The notes: a model not told the origin generated them from the sequence alone. A stretch of DNA of 64,000 nucleotides from Prevotella sp. (GCA_017650905.1 JAGCDZ010000046.1:20505-84504), one strand, 5' to 3'. Shown: positions 52,769 through 60,754, counted from the stretch's first letter. A program made the numbers and translations.

Positions 52769-55110
52769 TTCTCTGTTTTCCTGACTTTCTTGAATGTATT
52801 CCCTTCGCCCTTTGCAATCACCTTATCAGTCTTCCATCGCCAGATGATCTGCCTTACCTTCGATTTGATATTCTGCTTCAAGCACTGGGCTATCACATCG
52901 TTCTTGGTAAACTCATCAGGCAATGCATCAAAGAGGCTCTGATGTCTTGTCGACTCTACTGCCGACTCGGCCTGCAGCTTGTTGTATTTCTCACCAAACA
53001 TCTTCAGACTCTCCTTGAGATCCCTGTCCATGAACCAGCGCACGAAATTCCTGATGACGTTCTTTTCGCGCTCACGCACCTGCACATAGCAGCAGTAGCA
53101 CACCAAAGCCAGCCGGAAGCCCTTCACGGCGCAGCGGCGACGGAACACGTCAGCCGCAACATCATTGGCCAATGAAGCTTCTTTGCGGGTTTTCTCCAAC
53201 CAGTCGAGGATAGTGGGATACATCCAATTCATATCGATGTGCTGATGCGCCCTCAGATTGAATTTCCACTTCACGTTCTTGTCGTAGTTCGAACTGGAGC
53301 TCTCATACAGATGAGCCTCCTCCTCCGTCATTTCAACAGGATCTTTATAGGTGTTCTGGTCACACCGGTCCACAAACCGCTCAATCACCTCTTTCTGTTT
53401 GCTGTTGAGCGGCTTCCACGCCTGGAACTTGGCAAACTGCTGATTCTCGATTTCGCAGATCGAGATACGCGTCACCATGCCATCCTCCACATTCGAGTAA
53501 TACTTCTTCACGGCACCTGGCGTTCCGGTCAGCAGGATGTTATAAAACACCCTTACAGTACCCTTGAAGGTGCCGGTGCTCTTAAAGGCCTGACCGTAGA
53601 TCGAGTTGTCCCAGGCCATACGGAACAGGTCGCTCTTGTCGGCACCTCCCGACGAAGAACCCTTCTTGAAGGTATCCACCTCTTCAGCGAGGGTGAACAT
53701 GTGATAGCCGCGGTTGTCGCGCATCTTCTCCAGGAACTCGGGCAATGAGTTGATGGCAGGCATGATCCTCACCATCACGTGCGGCAGGTCCTGGCCTTTC
53801 TCATCATCAGCCTTGGTACGCGTATCTACAAGCCAGAGCTGCTCCCTGATGCTGTTCAGCTCATCCCTGAGCTTGATTTTCTTCATGAGGATATCCGCCA
53901 GCTTCACGGCAAAGCTCTTACCACCGGATGGCGGGGCCCAGATGCAGGAGAAGAAGGTGGTCGACTGCTCTGTCAGATCGATGTAGTCGGCCCTCACATA
54001 GCTGGTCAGCGTGCCCATGATGGGCATCAGCGCAACGATGGTGGGATAGACGAAATCCGGCGGGCAGACGCTGCAGAACTCCTTGAACACGGGCGGCAGT
54101 GGGGGCACGGGCACTTTAGGCTCATCCTCCGACTCCATGTATTCCACCATCGTCTTGTCCTTCTTCGAAGTCTTGTAGCCCCGCTTGACGAGCCATTTAT
54201 AAAACTCCTTTGGAATCATGGTGGTGTTGTTTGACTTGCAGATCGAAGCGCATTGCGACCATCTTTTTTCGGGCGTTCCCTCACAAAGCGGCAACACCGC
54301 AAAGACGATTCTGGGGTCTGAGTCACACAGGTTCCGGAAGTTCTTGACCAGCTCGTTGTAGAATGCATGACGCTGGCCTTTCTGCGGCACACCACCCAGG
54401 TCGGCAATGTATTCAAGCGCGATGTCTGAAACTTTCCTGCCCTCCAGCTCCACCTGCCGCATGTCGTCTGTAATCTCCGGCACCGTCACCTTGCCCTTTG
54501 CCTGCTCCTTACCGTCCTCTGATCCGGCATCTTTCAGAATGGGATAGTCCCTCAGCTCGTCGGTCCAGATGCGCTTGTCAAGGAAGAGCACCCAGTCATG
54601 TTTCACCATGAATGAGCCGCGCGACAGATCCTTCACCACAGCGTCCACATCGCCATATCTGGCCAATTCAAGTGCTTCGGCAATCCATGTCTGATGCGCC
54701 TCAATGGTGGGGAAATCCAAAACGGCCCTGCAAACCAGCCTGAGGCCGTTGCTGGGCGTTTCATGGGCAAGCCTGATGCCATAGTCATTCACGTTGCATT
54801 TCGACTGGATGTCGGCCCAGATCTCCTTGGCCGGCATCCTGGCATGGTCGATATCCATGATGTAATACTGGGTAGGCGTGAGAGCCTCCGCCTCACGCTT
54901 ACCCTGCTTATTAAAGCCGCTCCAGAATATCATGGGCAGCTGGCCCTTGTTGCTTTCGTAGGCATCGTCATTCCCCTCTTCCTTTGCTTTGCGGGCAGCA
55001 TCGCAATGCGAGATGACGAATGCGTCTGTCTTCATCGCCTCAAACACCTTCTCGTTCAGAGGCTTGGTTTTCAAGTCTGTTTTTAATGCACAATATCTGA
55101 ATGGTATCAT
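52765..55110 (-). CDS. VirE N-terminal domain + DUF3987 primase/helicase-like protein
   Basis: The 781-residue protein begins at ATG 55110, overlapping the upstream stop as ATGA (a longer frame to 55125 is possible). Residues about 1-190 match the BT4734/VirE N-terminal domain (YYIMDIDHARMPAKEIW; HETPSNGLRLVCRAV; DLSRGSFMVKHDWVLFL). Residues about 330-780 match DUF3987, with a Walker A-like loop (WAPPSGGKSFAVKLAD) and LAEEVDTFKKGSSSGG. Such proteins are common in Bacteroidetes accessory regions and are thought to act on DNA, possibly in priming. It is the largest gene of a seven-gene operon. Confidence 0.82.
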   Translation of the reverse strand: MIPFRYCALKTDLKTKPLNEKVFEAMKTDAFVISHCDAARKAKEEGNDDAYESNKGQLPMIFWSGFNKQGKREAEALTPTQYYIMDIDHARMPAKEIWADIQSKCNVNDYGIRLAHETPSNGLRLVCRAVLDFPTIEAHQTWIAEALELARYGDVDAVVKDLSRGSFMVKHDWVLFLDKRIWTDELRDYPILKDAGSEDGKEQAKGKVTVPEITDDMRQVELEGRKVSDIALEYIADLGGVPQKGQRHAFYNELVKNFRNLCDSDPRIVFAVLPLCEGTPEKRWSQCASICKSNNTTMIPKEFYKWLVKRGYKTSKKDKTMVEYMESEDEPKVPVPPLPPVFKEFCSVCPPDFVYPTIVALMPIMGTLTSYVRADYIDLTEQSTTFFSCIWAPPSGGKSFAVKLADILMKKIKLRDELNSIREQLWLVDTRTKADDEKGQDLPHVMVRIMPAINSLPEFLEKMRDNRGYHMFTLAEEVDTFKKGSSSGGADKSDLFRMAWDNSIYGQAFKSTGTFKGTVRVFYNILLTGTPGAVKKYYSNVEDGMVTRISICEIENQQFAKFQAWKPLNSKQKEVIERFVDRCDQNTYKDPVEMTEEEAHLYESSSSNYDKNVKWKFNLRAHQHIDMNWMYPTILDWLEKTRKEASLANDVAADVFRRRCAVKGFRLALVCYCCYVQVREREKNVIRNFVRWFMDRDLKESLKMFGEKYNKLQAESAVESTRHQSLFDALPDEFTKNDVIAQCLKQNIKSKVRQIIWRWKTDKVIAKGEGNTFKKVRKTEK

Positions 55111-55430
55111 AATGCTAAATCGCATAAGTCTTTATAACAGTCAACAATAACATCCTTATACGCCTGGCGTACAGATACCAAATCCGTCTTTTGCAGACTG
55201 ATGACAATGCGTACAAGTCTTTTCGAGAGATAGATGGCGTGGCGGTCTCCGTCAACCACCTTCTTTAAGTTATTCGGCTTACTGCCCATCTGATAGGGCT
55301 TCACCACAATCATGCCGTTGCGGGATAGCTTGAACGATCCCTGGTAGGTTACACCCACCTCCAACTTCATATCCGATTCCGTTGTATAATCCGGCAATTC
55401 TATGTTTGCCAGTTTCTCTTCCTGATTCAT
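55107..55430 (-). CDS. Hypothetical protein of the VirE/DUF3987 operon
   Basis: 107 residues without signal peptide or membrane segment. The middle (SFKLSRNGMIVVKPYQMGSKPNN) looks beta-rich and basic, the C-terminal half helical. No family recognised. It overlaps the DUF3987 gene by 4 bp and lies 3 bp after the next upstream gene, so expression is coupled. Confidence 0.65.
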   Translation of the reverse strand: MNQEEKLANIELPDYTTESDMKLEVGVTYQGSFKLSRNGMIVVKPYQMGSKPNNLKKVVDGDRHAIYLSKRLVRIVISLQKTDLVSVRQAYKDVIVDCYKDLCDLAL

Positions 55431-55433
55431 ATC

Positions 55434-55700
55434 CTAAAATGTTATAATAGTCTTTTCGGACGGTAATACGCCTGTATATCTTTTGAAGATAAATGTTTTG
55501 GTGAAACACACCAAACCATCCAATTTAATACAGAGATCATTTAGCCGAGCGAATCCGCACGACATACCATGCGCCAGATCGCAATCGGTGCAACTGATAT
55601 CATCATGCTGCGTTGTAGCTTCATACAACTCTCCGCAATACTGAAGCAGGCCCCCGTTGAACAGGACAACTGCCATCGTCTTCAAATTACTATGCTGCAT
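55434..55700 (-). CDS. Small Cys-containing hypothetical protein
   Basis: I start it at ATG 55700 (MQHSNLKTMAVVLFNGG), 7 bp past the stop of the DUF3127-like gene; the frame stays open further up only inside that gene. The 88-residue product has a possible zinc site (CTDCDLAHGMSC) and a basic, Phe-rich end. Function unknown. Confidence 0.55.
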   Translation of the reverse strand: MQHSNLKTMAVVLFNGGLLQYCGELYEATTQHDDISCTDCDLAHGMSCGFARLNDLCIKLDGLVCFTKTFIFKRYTGVLPSEKTIITF

Positions 55701-55707
55701 CTCCTGT

Positions 55708-56019
55708 TCAGTAGCTTCTTTCAATTCGATACGCCTCGGTCCTGCAATAGGCGATGATACGATTGTAATAATCATCCTTGTACTGCTCCACATCAAACCC
55801 CAGATAGAGGTCAATCTGCTGGTTGGTGTCGCAAAGCTTCTGGATTTCCTCAACCTTCACCTTGGCGGCACTGAATTCAACCTTGAGGGCATGCGTGATC
55901 GGGCCACTATTACCCTGTTCCTCAAACTCGATGATCATCGGATGAATCTCATAATGACCATTGCGTCCCTCGCCCGAACGGACGGGGAGCACTTTCTTGA
56001 CTTTAGCTTTTACTTCCAT
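55708..56019 (-). CDS. DUF3127-like (OB-fold) protein
   Basis: The 103-residue protein (MEVKAKVKKVLPVRSGEGRNGHYEIHP, later IDLYLGFDVEQYKDDYYNRIIAYCRTEA) has the strand pattern of DUF3127, a small OB-fold family resembling single-stranded DNA-binding proteins. Next to a primase-like protein this suggests a nucleic-acid role, by inference. Confidence 0.65.
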   Translation of the reverse strand: MEVKAKVKKVLPVRSGEGRNGHYEIHPMIIEFEEQGNSGPITHALKVEFSAAKVKVEEIQKLCDTNQQIDLYLGFDVEQYKDDYYNRIIAYCRTEAYRIERSY

Positions 56020-56031
56020 AAATCTAAAAAT

Positions 56032-56196
56032 TTAAAGTGTTAATATATAACCATTAAACTGGTTCATTGCTTCGTGCCGGATCTCCTTCGACATCTGGGA
56101 GTCCGACTTAAAGGATAGAGCCTTCGACACATTATATGCGCCGTACTTCTTTACCAGCTCTTTCCGGTCCTTGGGGCTTACAACAATTTTCTCCAT
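56032..56196 (-). CDS. 54-residue first gene of the VirE/DUF3987 operon
   Basis: A short frame from ATG 56196 encodes MEKIVVSPKDRKELVKKYGA followed by a conserved-looking helix (VSKALSFKSDSQMSKEIRHEAMNQF) and ends ILTL. A -7 element lies 17 bp upstream and the DUF3127-like gene starts 12 bp after its stop. The product is basic and helical, possibly DNA-binding. No family assigned. Confidence 0.65.
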   Translation of the reverse strand: MEKIVVSPKDRKELVKKYGAYNVSKALSFKSDSQMSKEIRHEAMNQFNGYILTL

Positions 56197-56213
56197 ATCG
56201 CAATTCTTTGCCG

Positions 56214-56221
56214 CAAAGTTA
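56214..56221 (-). promoter_or_regulatory. -7 element for the VirE/DUF3987 operon
   Basis: Reads TAACTTTG on the minus strand, 17 bp before the first small gene. Confidence 0.65.
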
Positions 56222-56265
56222 GGTTTGTTTCCCCATACCGCAATGAACCCGGATACACAAAAAAG

Positions 56266-56292
56266 CCTCCTAAACCTGCAATGTTTAGGAGG
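56266..56292 (-). terminator. Terminator after the 217-residue hypothetical gene
   Basis: A perfect 10-bp stem (cctcctaaac / gtttaggagg) with a 7-nt loop is followed on the minus strand by a T-run. Several further gtttag words precede it. Confidence 0.85.
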
Positions 56293-56344
56293 TTGAGCAA
56301 GGTTTAGTGATGTTTAGTTTTTATGTTTAGAAAATTTAGATGAT

Positions 56345-56998
56345 TCAAACCTCTTTTTTCCTGCAATAGGGCATTGTTGATCCCAATTCCTTGCCGATAT
56401 CCAAACAGGTCTTCTTGTCATTGACATAGTCTGACCCGTTCCAATCCATATACCCGTCTGAAGGAACAGAATGCATCTTGGTGGCCATTCCATTCATCAA
56501 TCTCTTTATTTCCTTATCAGAAAGCTTGTCTAAAGCGCCCCATTTGATCAGCGTATTTATCAGGCCTGTATGTGCATTCCGCTTCTTCAGAATGTTATGA
56601 TCAAAAAATGCGATTTCTATCAGCGCAAGGTTCGCAGCACTTCCCTGATAGTATTTTCTTACGATTCTGTGAACCATCTCCTTGATGAAGTCACTCGCGA
56701 ACCTGAAGCATCTGCATTTATCATCTCCAGTACTTTCTGATTGTATTTCATCCATTAGGTCTTCAAAGAAGCGAATGTTGCCAATCAGGTTGTTCAACAA
56801 AACATACTCCGCATGGTCAACGACTTCCTGTTCCGCCGGAGTGCTGTCCCCCATATGAAGGAGAACCCAATTGATCATGGAAAATATCGGAGGTGCAGTC
56901 GTTTGATTCGTATGTTTTAAACTATACTCCAATATCATGCCCAGGGTAAATGGGCGATTCCAATGCTTTTTGCAAAACAATAAAAACTTGTTATTCAT
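56345..56998 (-). CDS. Hypothetical protein
   Basis: 217 residues, no signal peptide, largely helical, with a Cys pair (DDKCRCFRF) in the middle and a basic, Cys-containing end (CRKKEV). I recognise no domain. It stands alone between a terminator and the barrel gene. Its AT-rich composition is like that of the neighbouring small accessory genes. Confidence 0.7.
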   Translation of the reverse strand: MNNKFLLFCKKHWNRPFTLGMILEYSLKHTNQTTAPPIFSMINWVLLHMGDSTPAEQEVVDHAEYVLLNNLIGNIRFFEDLMDEIQSESTGDDKCRCFRFASDFIKEMVHRIVRKYYQGSAANLALIEIAFFDHNILKKRNAHTGLINTLIKWGALDKLSDKEIKRLMNGMATKMHSVPSDGYMDWNGSDYVNDKKTCLDIGKELGSTMPYCRKKEV

Positions 56999-57095
56999 AC
57001 CGTTAATAATTTAGTTATTGATGTTGTTAAAAAAATGGTTGCGACTCGATATCCAGCGCCACAACCAACAATATCCACCTATTAATATATGCACT

Positions 57096-57108
57096 ATTAT
57101 ATCAGCGG
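57096..57108. repeat. 13-bp direct repeat, left copy
   Basis: attatatcagcgg occurs here and at 57764-57776, bracketing the outer-membrane protein gene at 57166-57744. Confidence 0.6.
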
Positions 57109-57149
57109 GACGGTTCTTTCGATATATCGAATGCTCCGTCCCGCTGATA
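57100..57149. terminator. Long hairpin downstream of the barrel gene
   Basis: A perfect 14-bp stem (tatcagcgggacgg and its complement) encloses a second palindrome, ttcgatatatcgaa (57118-57131). It lies 17 bp past the stop of the gene at 57166. There is no strong T-run, so it could be a terminator, an mRNA 3' stabiliser or a DNA site. Confidence 0.6.
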
Positions 57150-57165
57150 AACTTGCTTGGTTACA

Positions 57166-57744
57166 TCAGAACTTATAGCGCAGGCCGGCACAAATCTCAC
57201 CCTTCTCGCCAAGACCCGCCTCGACAAATCCACGGAAGGCTTCGCTGCCGAACTCAACACCCAAGGCTGTAGCCTGGAACATAAACGTTGTCACCGTCTC
57301 GTCCTTAGCATCTGGATCAGAAGACTTGGCATTGTCGTTGACAGACACCGATAGGAGCATGACGCCGGCAGAAAGACCTGAATACATGCCAAAGTGCTTC
57401 TTGCGCAGCCAGTTGAACTTCACAGACGGCATGAAGGTGAGAAAGGTTTCACTCAAATCATCTTTGTGGGTTTTCTTGTCCTCAGCCTTACAACCGGCGT
57501 ATGCTGCCACAGCACCTAAACCTACAACGGGCGAAACGTGGTAATAATACTCCACGCCGATGGGACCCCAAAACGAACTCTGATCGCCCGCAGCGGCTGA
57601 AATAGAACTCGTGATGGTTGAAAAGAGGTTTGAGGCTGATCCTATACCATAGAACGCACCTACTTCATGCTTTAACTCATCCTGTGCGTTAACACTTACT
57701 GTAGCCATCATGGCGGCTACTACCATTACTAAAATCTTTTTCAT
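57166..57744 (-). CDS. Small outer-membrane beta-barrel protein
   Basis: The 192-residue protein has a signal peptide (MKKILVMVVAAMMATVSVNA) and an eight-strand-type barrel (EVGAFYGIGSASNLF; WGPIGVEYYYHVSPVVGLGAVAAY; FGMYSGLSAGVML) ending EICAGLRYKF with the terminal Phe of outer-membrane proteins. It resembles porin-family small barrels. It has its own promoter and is bracketed by a 13-bp direct repeat. Function unknown. Confidence 0.8.
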   Translation of the reverse strand: MKKILVMVVAAMMATVSVNAQDELKHEVGAFYGIGSASNLFSTITSSISAAAGDQSSFWGPIGVEYYYHVSPVVGLGAVAAYAGCKAEDKKTHKDDLSETFLTFMPSVKFNWLRKKHFGMYSGLSAGVMLLSVSVNDNAKSSDPDAKDETVTTFMFQATALGVEFGSEAFRGFVEAGLGEKGEICAGLRYKF

Positions 57745-57763
57745 TGTCGTTTTTTTTAAAATA

Positions 57764-57776
57764 ATTATATCAGCGG
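57764..57776. repeat. 13-bp direct repeat, right copy
   Basis: Second copy of attatatcagcgg, in the 5' leader of the barrel gene. Confidence 0.6.
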
Positions 57777-57793
57777 TATAGAATTACACATTG

Positions 57794-57801
57794 CAAAGAT
57801 A
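57794..57801 (-). promoter_or_regulatory. -7 element for the barrel gene
   Basis: Reads TATCTTTG on the minus strand, about 50 bp before the start codon. Confidence 0.65.
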
Positions 57802-57910
57802 AGCAAACAATTACGACACAAGTCAGAATATATTCATTTTTTAACAAATTTTGGCGTATAAAAGTGCCCTTCTTATCTCTTTGTGTCGTTTTCCGGAGCA
57901 TTTGTAACAG

Positions 57911-57953
57911 TGTCTCTTTTGTCTCCGATGTCTCCCGTCTTTTTTGTCTCTTG
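57911..57953 (-). repeat. GAGAC repeat, copy 2 (right border of cassette 1, inverted)
   Basis: On the minus strand the core agacaaaaaagacgggagac is followed by atcggagac. The edges are more diverged than in the other copies. Confidence 0.8.
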
Positions 57954-58071
57954 GTCGGACTGGCAGAAAATCCGGTATTTATATATGACATTACTTATTT
58001 ATAAATTTTTATATTTATATAAAAAAACAGAGTTTATATATATATAAAAAAACAGCGAATATTTTTTTTCA

Positions 58072-58124
58072 GTCGGGAGACAAAAAAGACGGGAGACATT
58101 GGAGACGCTGGAGACGCTTTTTTT
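58072..58124 (+). repeat. GAGAC repeat, copy 3 (left border of cassette 2)
   Basis: Identical to copy 1 over 51 bp and in the same orientation, preceded by a similar T-run. Confidence 0.9.
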
Positions 58125-58371
58125 GAAATCAATCAATCCTTAATCAGGATCCATCCGTATCCTACACAGGTTTCCTGTTCATCTCTTAACTGAAAAACCT
58201 ACCGCATCGAACACCTGACAAAAATTCTCTTAACGACTACGCCAAAAACGCTTAACAAGAAAAACAAAAAACAGTTCACTGCGATAGGATTTTGGCAAAA
58301 ATTTGCCATGTTTTTTTACAAAAAGCAGAAAATAAAGCAACACATGTATTGTAAAACCGCATTTGCGTTTG

Positions 58372-58379
58372 TAATTTTG
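58372..58379 (+). promoter_or_regulatory. -7 element for the HU-like gene pair
   Basis: TAATTTTG with a TTG (58349-58351) 20 bp upstream as a candidate -33 element. The leader to the start codon is about 50 nt. Confidence 0.65.
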
Positions 58380-58429
58380 CAGTGCTTTCTTTTCAATTAA
58401 CACGATTTATTCATTTAAAGTAAAAAGAC

Positions 58430-58810
58430 ATGGGACAAATCAAAGTCAAAGGCAAAATGCAACGTCTCGCCGTTATCAACGATAACCGCGTCGTTGGCCG
58501 CGCTGTCCGCTACAGCACGGTAAAAGCTGATGAGCTCGTTTCCTATGCGGCTGGTTCCAGCCACATCCCGGAAGCGACTTTGCGCGCCGCCACCCTCGCC
58601 ATGAAGGAGGCGATCTCTTATTTCGTGCTCAATGGGCATCACGTCAATCTGGGCAAGTTCGGTATTCTCGGCATCCGCTCCAAGCAGAAGTCTGCCACCG
58701 ACGCCGAGCAGGTAAAGGCTGATCTCGTCAAGCGAGTGACCATCGGTTTCACCCCCTCGGTGGAAATCAAGCAGGCCATTGCTTCGATGCGTATTCAGAC
58801 TGAGGTTTAA
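58430..58810 (+). CDS. HU-like DNA-binding domain protein
   Basis: The 126-residue protein has the divergent Bacteroidetes HU-like fold (VVGRAVRYSTVKADELVSYAAGSSHIPEATLRAATLAMKEAISYFVLNGHHVNLGKFGILGI). No signal peptide. It is probably a cytoplasmic nucleoid-type protein. It shares its N-terminal pattern with the next gene, 20 bp downstream, suggesting duplication. Confidence 0.78.
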   Translation: MGQIKVKGKMQRLAVINDNRVVGRAVRYSTVKADELVSYAAGSSHIPEATLRAATLAMKEAISYFVLNGHHVNLGKFGILGIRSKQKSATDAEQVKADLVKRVTIGFTPSVEIKQAIASMRIQTEV

Positions 58811-58830
58811 TCTTTTAAAACAGTACAACT

Positions 58831-60480
58831 ATGAAGAAAGGTCAGATCAATATTGCCTACAAGGGCCGACGCATCGCCTTCAACGGCCAGGACAAGCTGG
58901 TGGGCCAGGCCAGCCGCTACTCTACCATCGCCTACGACGCCATCGTGGCCTACGCTGCCAAGGCGGCTGCCGTGCCGGAGTCGAGTATCGATATGTCGAT
59001 GGATGCCATCTTCGATGCCCTGAACTATTTCGTGCTGAACGGCCATTCCGTCCAGATTCCCAACCTGGGCACGTTCTCGATCAGTGTCCGCGTGAAATCG
59101 TCTGAGAGCGAGGCCGAGTTTACCAACAACTTCGAGCGCAACCTGCGTGGCGTATCGATTCATTTCCTGCCCGATCCGGAGTTGAAGAGCATGATTGCCT
59201 CTACCGCCATCAGCACCTCCGTCGACGACGAGGGCTATGAGTCGGCAGGCGTGATTGCAGTCACCTCTGCCCTATTCGGCGCAAACAATGTGCTCTACCC
59301 GATGAACGCCGGTCGCCCGTACGAACTCGAGCCCCTCACGCGCATCGTGATGAACGGTTCGCGACTCTCCGCCAAATACCTCCCGGCTACCGCCCTGAAG
59401 CTCACCTTCATCGACAGCGCGGGCGCAGAGCACACCAGCTCGTTCGGCGGCCAGTACATCAGCCAGAGCTACAATGCGCTGGTGGTCAATCTGAAGCGCA
59501 TCGCCGAGAACTATCCCAGCTACGTGGCCATCAAGAAGGTGGAGGTTTCCGACAACGACAACACTTACTTCTCCAAGGAGTTTGCCGCACCCGTTGAGGA
59601 TACGCCCGCCATCTCTGCCGTCTGCATCAACGGCAAGCCGCTGGCAGAGAACGGCACCTATCCCTTCAAGCCCGGCGAGACCGTAGAGATCAGGATGCTC
59701 GTTTCGCAGTCGACGTTTGTCGACGAGGTGAAGGTGGCCGGTGTCGACATCACGCCCAGTCAGGTGGGTGAAGGCAAGCTCACCCTGAGCTACACCCCGC
59801 TGGCATCGGGCAATGCGCCCATCAGCGTGAAGGCGGCTTCTACCGCTGCCAATGTCTACAACATCAGCTTCGGCGAGGCCGGAGGCGTGAGCATCGTGTC
59901 GGTGACCGCCAACGGCGATCCCCTGAACAACGGCTCTACCACCAACATCACTGCCGGCTCGGACTACAATGTCCAGATTGCCGGTGCTGGTCTGGGCGAC
60001 CTGACTGCCGAGAACTTCGTGCTGCCGCAGGGCACGACGATAACCATCACCTCGCAGTCGGCAACGCTGATCAATGCCACCATCGGCAATGCGCAGGCCG
60101 GCGATTTCAAGGTCATCGTGAACGATGAGGAGATCTTCTCTGCCGCCCTCGTGGCCGTAACGCCCGGTGTCAGCGTGACGGGCTGGAAACTCGGTGCCAA
60201 CGGCGCAACGCAGTCGATTGCTACGAGCGTCGACGCCGACGTGGATACGGGCGGCTTCGGTATCTTCCTCGTGGGTACGGACATCGACGAGCTGAGCACG
60301 TCGGACTTCTCCGGTCAGGGCATCAGCGGCATCAGCTATACGCCTGCCACGGGCGAGCTGGAGGGTATCGTGGATGCAGGCACCCGCACGCTGGTCATCC
60401 AGAGCGAGGGCACCACCATCGCGACGCTCACCATCATCAAGGCCTCTGCAGGCGGCGATGACGGGTTCGATAAGGACTAA
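58831..60480 (+). CDS. HU-like domain fused to tandem Ig-like domains (DUF4469-type)
   Basis: The 549-residue protein starts with an HU-like domain (residues 1-135; DKLVGQASRYSTIAYDAIVAYAAKAAAVPESS, YFVLNGHSVQIPNLGTFSISVRVK). A beta-rich domain follows, then several Ig/IPT-like repeats (ISAVCINGKPLAENGTYPFKPGETVEI; VSIVSVTANGDPLNNGSTTNITAGSDYNVQIAGAG; GFGIFLVGTDIDELSTSDFSGQGI), ending in an acidic tail. No signal peptide is seen, although Ig-like repeats are usually extracellular. GC content is visibly higher than in neighbouring genes. The DUF4469 link is from memory of similar architectures. Confidence 0.72.
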   Translation: MKKGQINIAYKGRRIAFNGQDKLVGQASRYSTIAYDAIVAYAAKAAAVPESSIDMSMDAIFDALNYFVLNGHSVQIPNLGTFSISVRVKSSESEAEFTNNFERNLRGVSIHFLPDPELKSMIASTAISTSVDDEGYESAGVIAVTSALFGANNVLYPMNAGRPYELEPLTRIVMNGSRLSAKYLPATALKLTFIDSAGAEHTSSFGGQYISQSYNALVVNLKRIAENYPSYVAIKKVEVSDNDNTYFSKEFAAPVEDTPAISAVCINGKPLAENGTYPFKPGETVEIRMLVSQSTFVDEVKVAGVDITPSQVGEGKLTLSYTPLASGNAPISVKAASTAANVYNISFGEAGGVSIVSVTANGDPLNNGSTTNITAGSDYNVQIAGAGLGDLTAENFVLPQGTTITITSQSATLINATIGNAQAGDFKVIVNDEEIFSAALVAVTPGVSVTGWKLGANGATQSIATSVDADVDTGGFGIFLVGTDIDELSTSDFSGQGISGISYTPATGELEGIVDAGTRTLVIQSEGTTIATLTIIKASAGGDDGFDKD

Positions 60481-60487
60481 TGATGAA

Positions 60488-60515
60488 GGGCGGGATGCTA
60501 TTCCCGCCCTTTTTT
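60488..60515 (+). terminator. Terminator after the HU-Ig gene
   Basis: An 8-bp stem (gggcggga / tcccgccc) with a 6-nt loop is followed by six T residues, 8 bp past the stop. Confidence 0.9.
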
Positions 60516-60520
60516 ATGCG

Positions 60521-60569
60521 AAAACGTCTCCAACGTCTCCGATGTCTCCCGTCTTTTTTGTCTCCCGAC
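60521..60569 (-). repeat. GAGAC repeat, copy 4 (right border of cassette 2, inverted)
   Basis: On the minus strand gtcgggagacaaaaaagacg, then nonamers with three or four substitutions against copies 1 and 3. It lies 5 bp past the stop of the small TPR gene. Confidence 0.9.
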
Positions 60570-60574
60570 GGTGA

Positions 60575-60754
60575 TCAGGGGTTATACATATCCTTGCAGT
60601 AGAAGGCCATGATATCGTCGAGCATCCGCTTGGCTTCGACAGCAGGACTGTCAGGATCGAGCTCGATGGCCTGGATATAATGGTTGATGGCTTCGTGCCA
60701 CTGCCCGCGCTTGCGGGCCTCATTACCCAGCTGATAATACTCCTCGGCCGTCAT
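60575..60754 (-). CDS. Single-TPR micro-protein
   Basis: A 59-residue frame from ATG 60754 reads [20 protein letters not shown] followed by [25 protein letters not shown], one full tetratricopeptide repeat plus a capping helix. It overlaps the folD stop by ATGA, so it is translated behind FolD. The partner is unknown. Confidence 0.75.
   Translation of the reverse strand: MTAEEYYQLGNEARKRGQWHEAINHYIQAIELDPDSPAVEAKRMLDDIMAFYCKDMYNP

Larger units (their letters stand above)
57745..58429. other. 685-bp intergenic junction between the two cassettes
   Basis: It contains the barrel-gene promoter, GAGAC repeat copies 2 and 3 in opposite orientation, a strongly AT-rich centre (57978-58070) with two ttatataaaaaaacag-like units 25 bp apart, a weak hairpin plus T-run (58293-58317) and the promoter of the HU-like gene. 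No coding frame is convincing. Confidence 0.7.

Noticed and set aside
51852-60569. GAGAC repeats as a CRISPR array
   Set aside because: Only four copies, kilobases apart and in alternating orientation, with genes rather than spacers between them and no cas genes.
51852-60569. The accessory zone as a prophage or integrative conjugative element
   Set aside because: No integrase, capsid, terminase, relaxase or tra genes and no tRNA attachment site are present.
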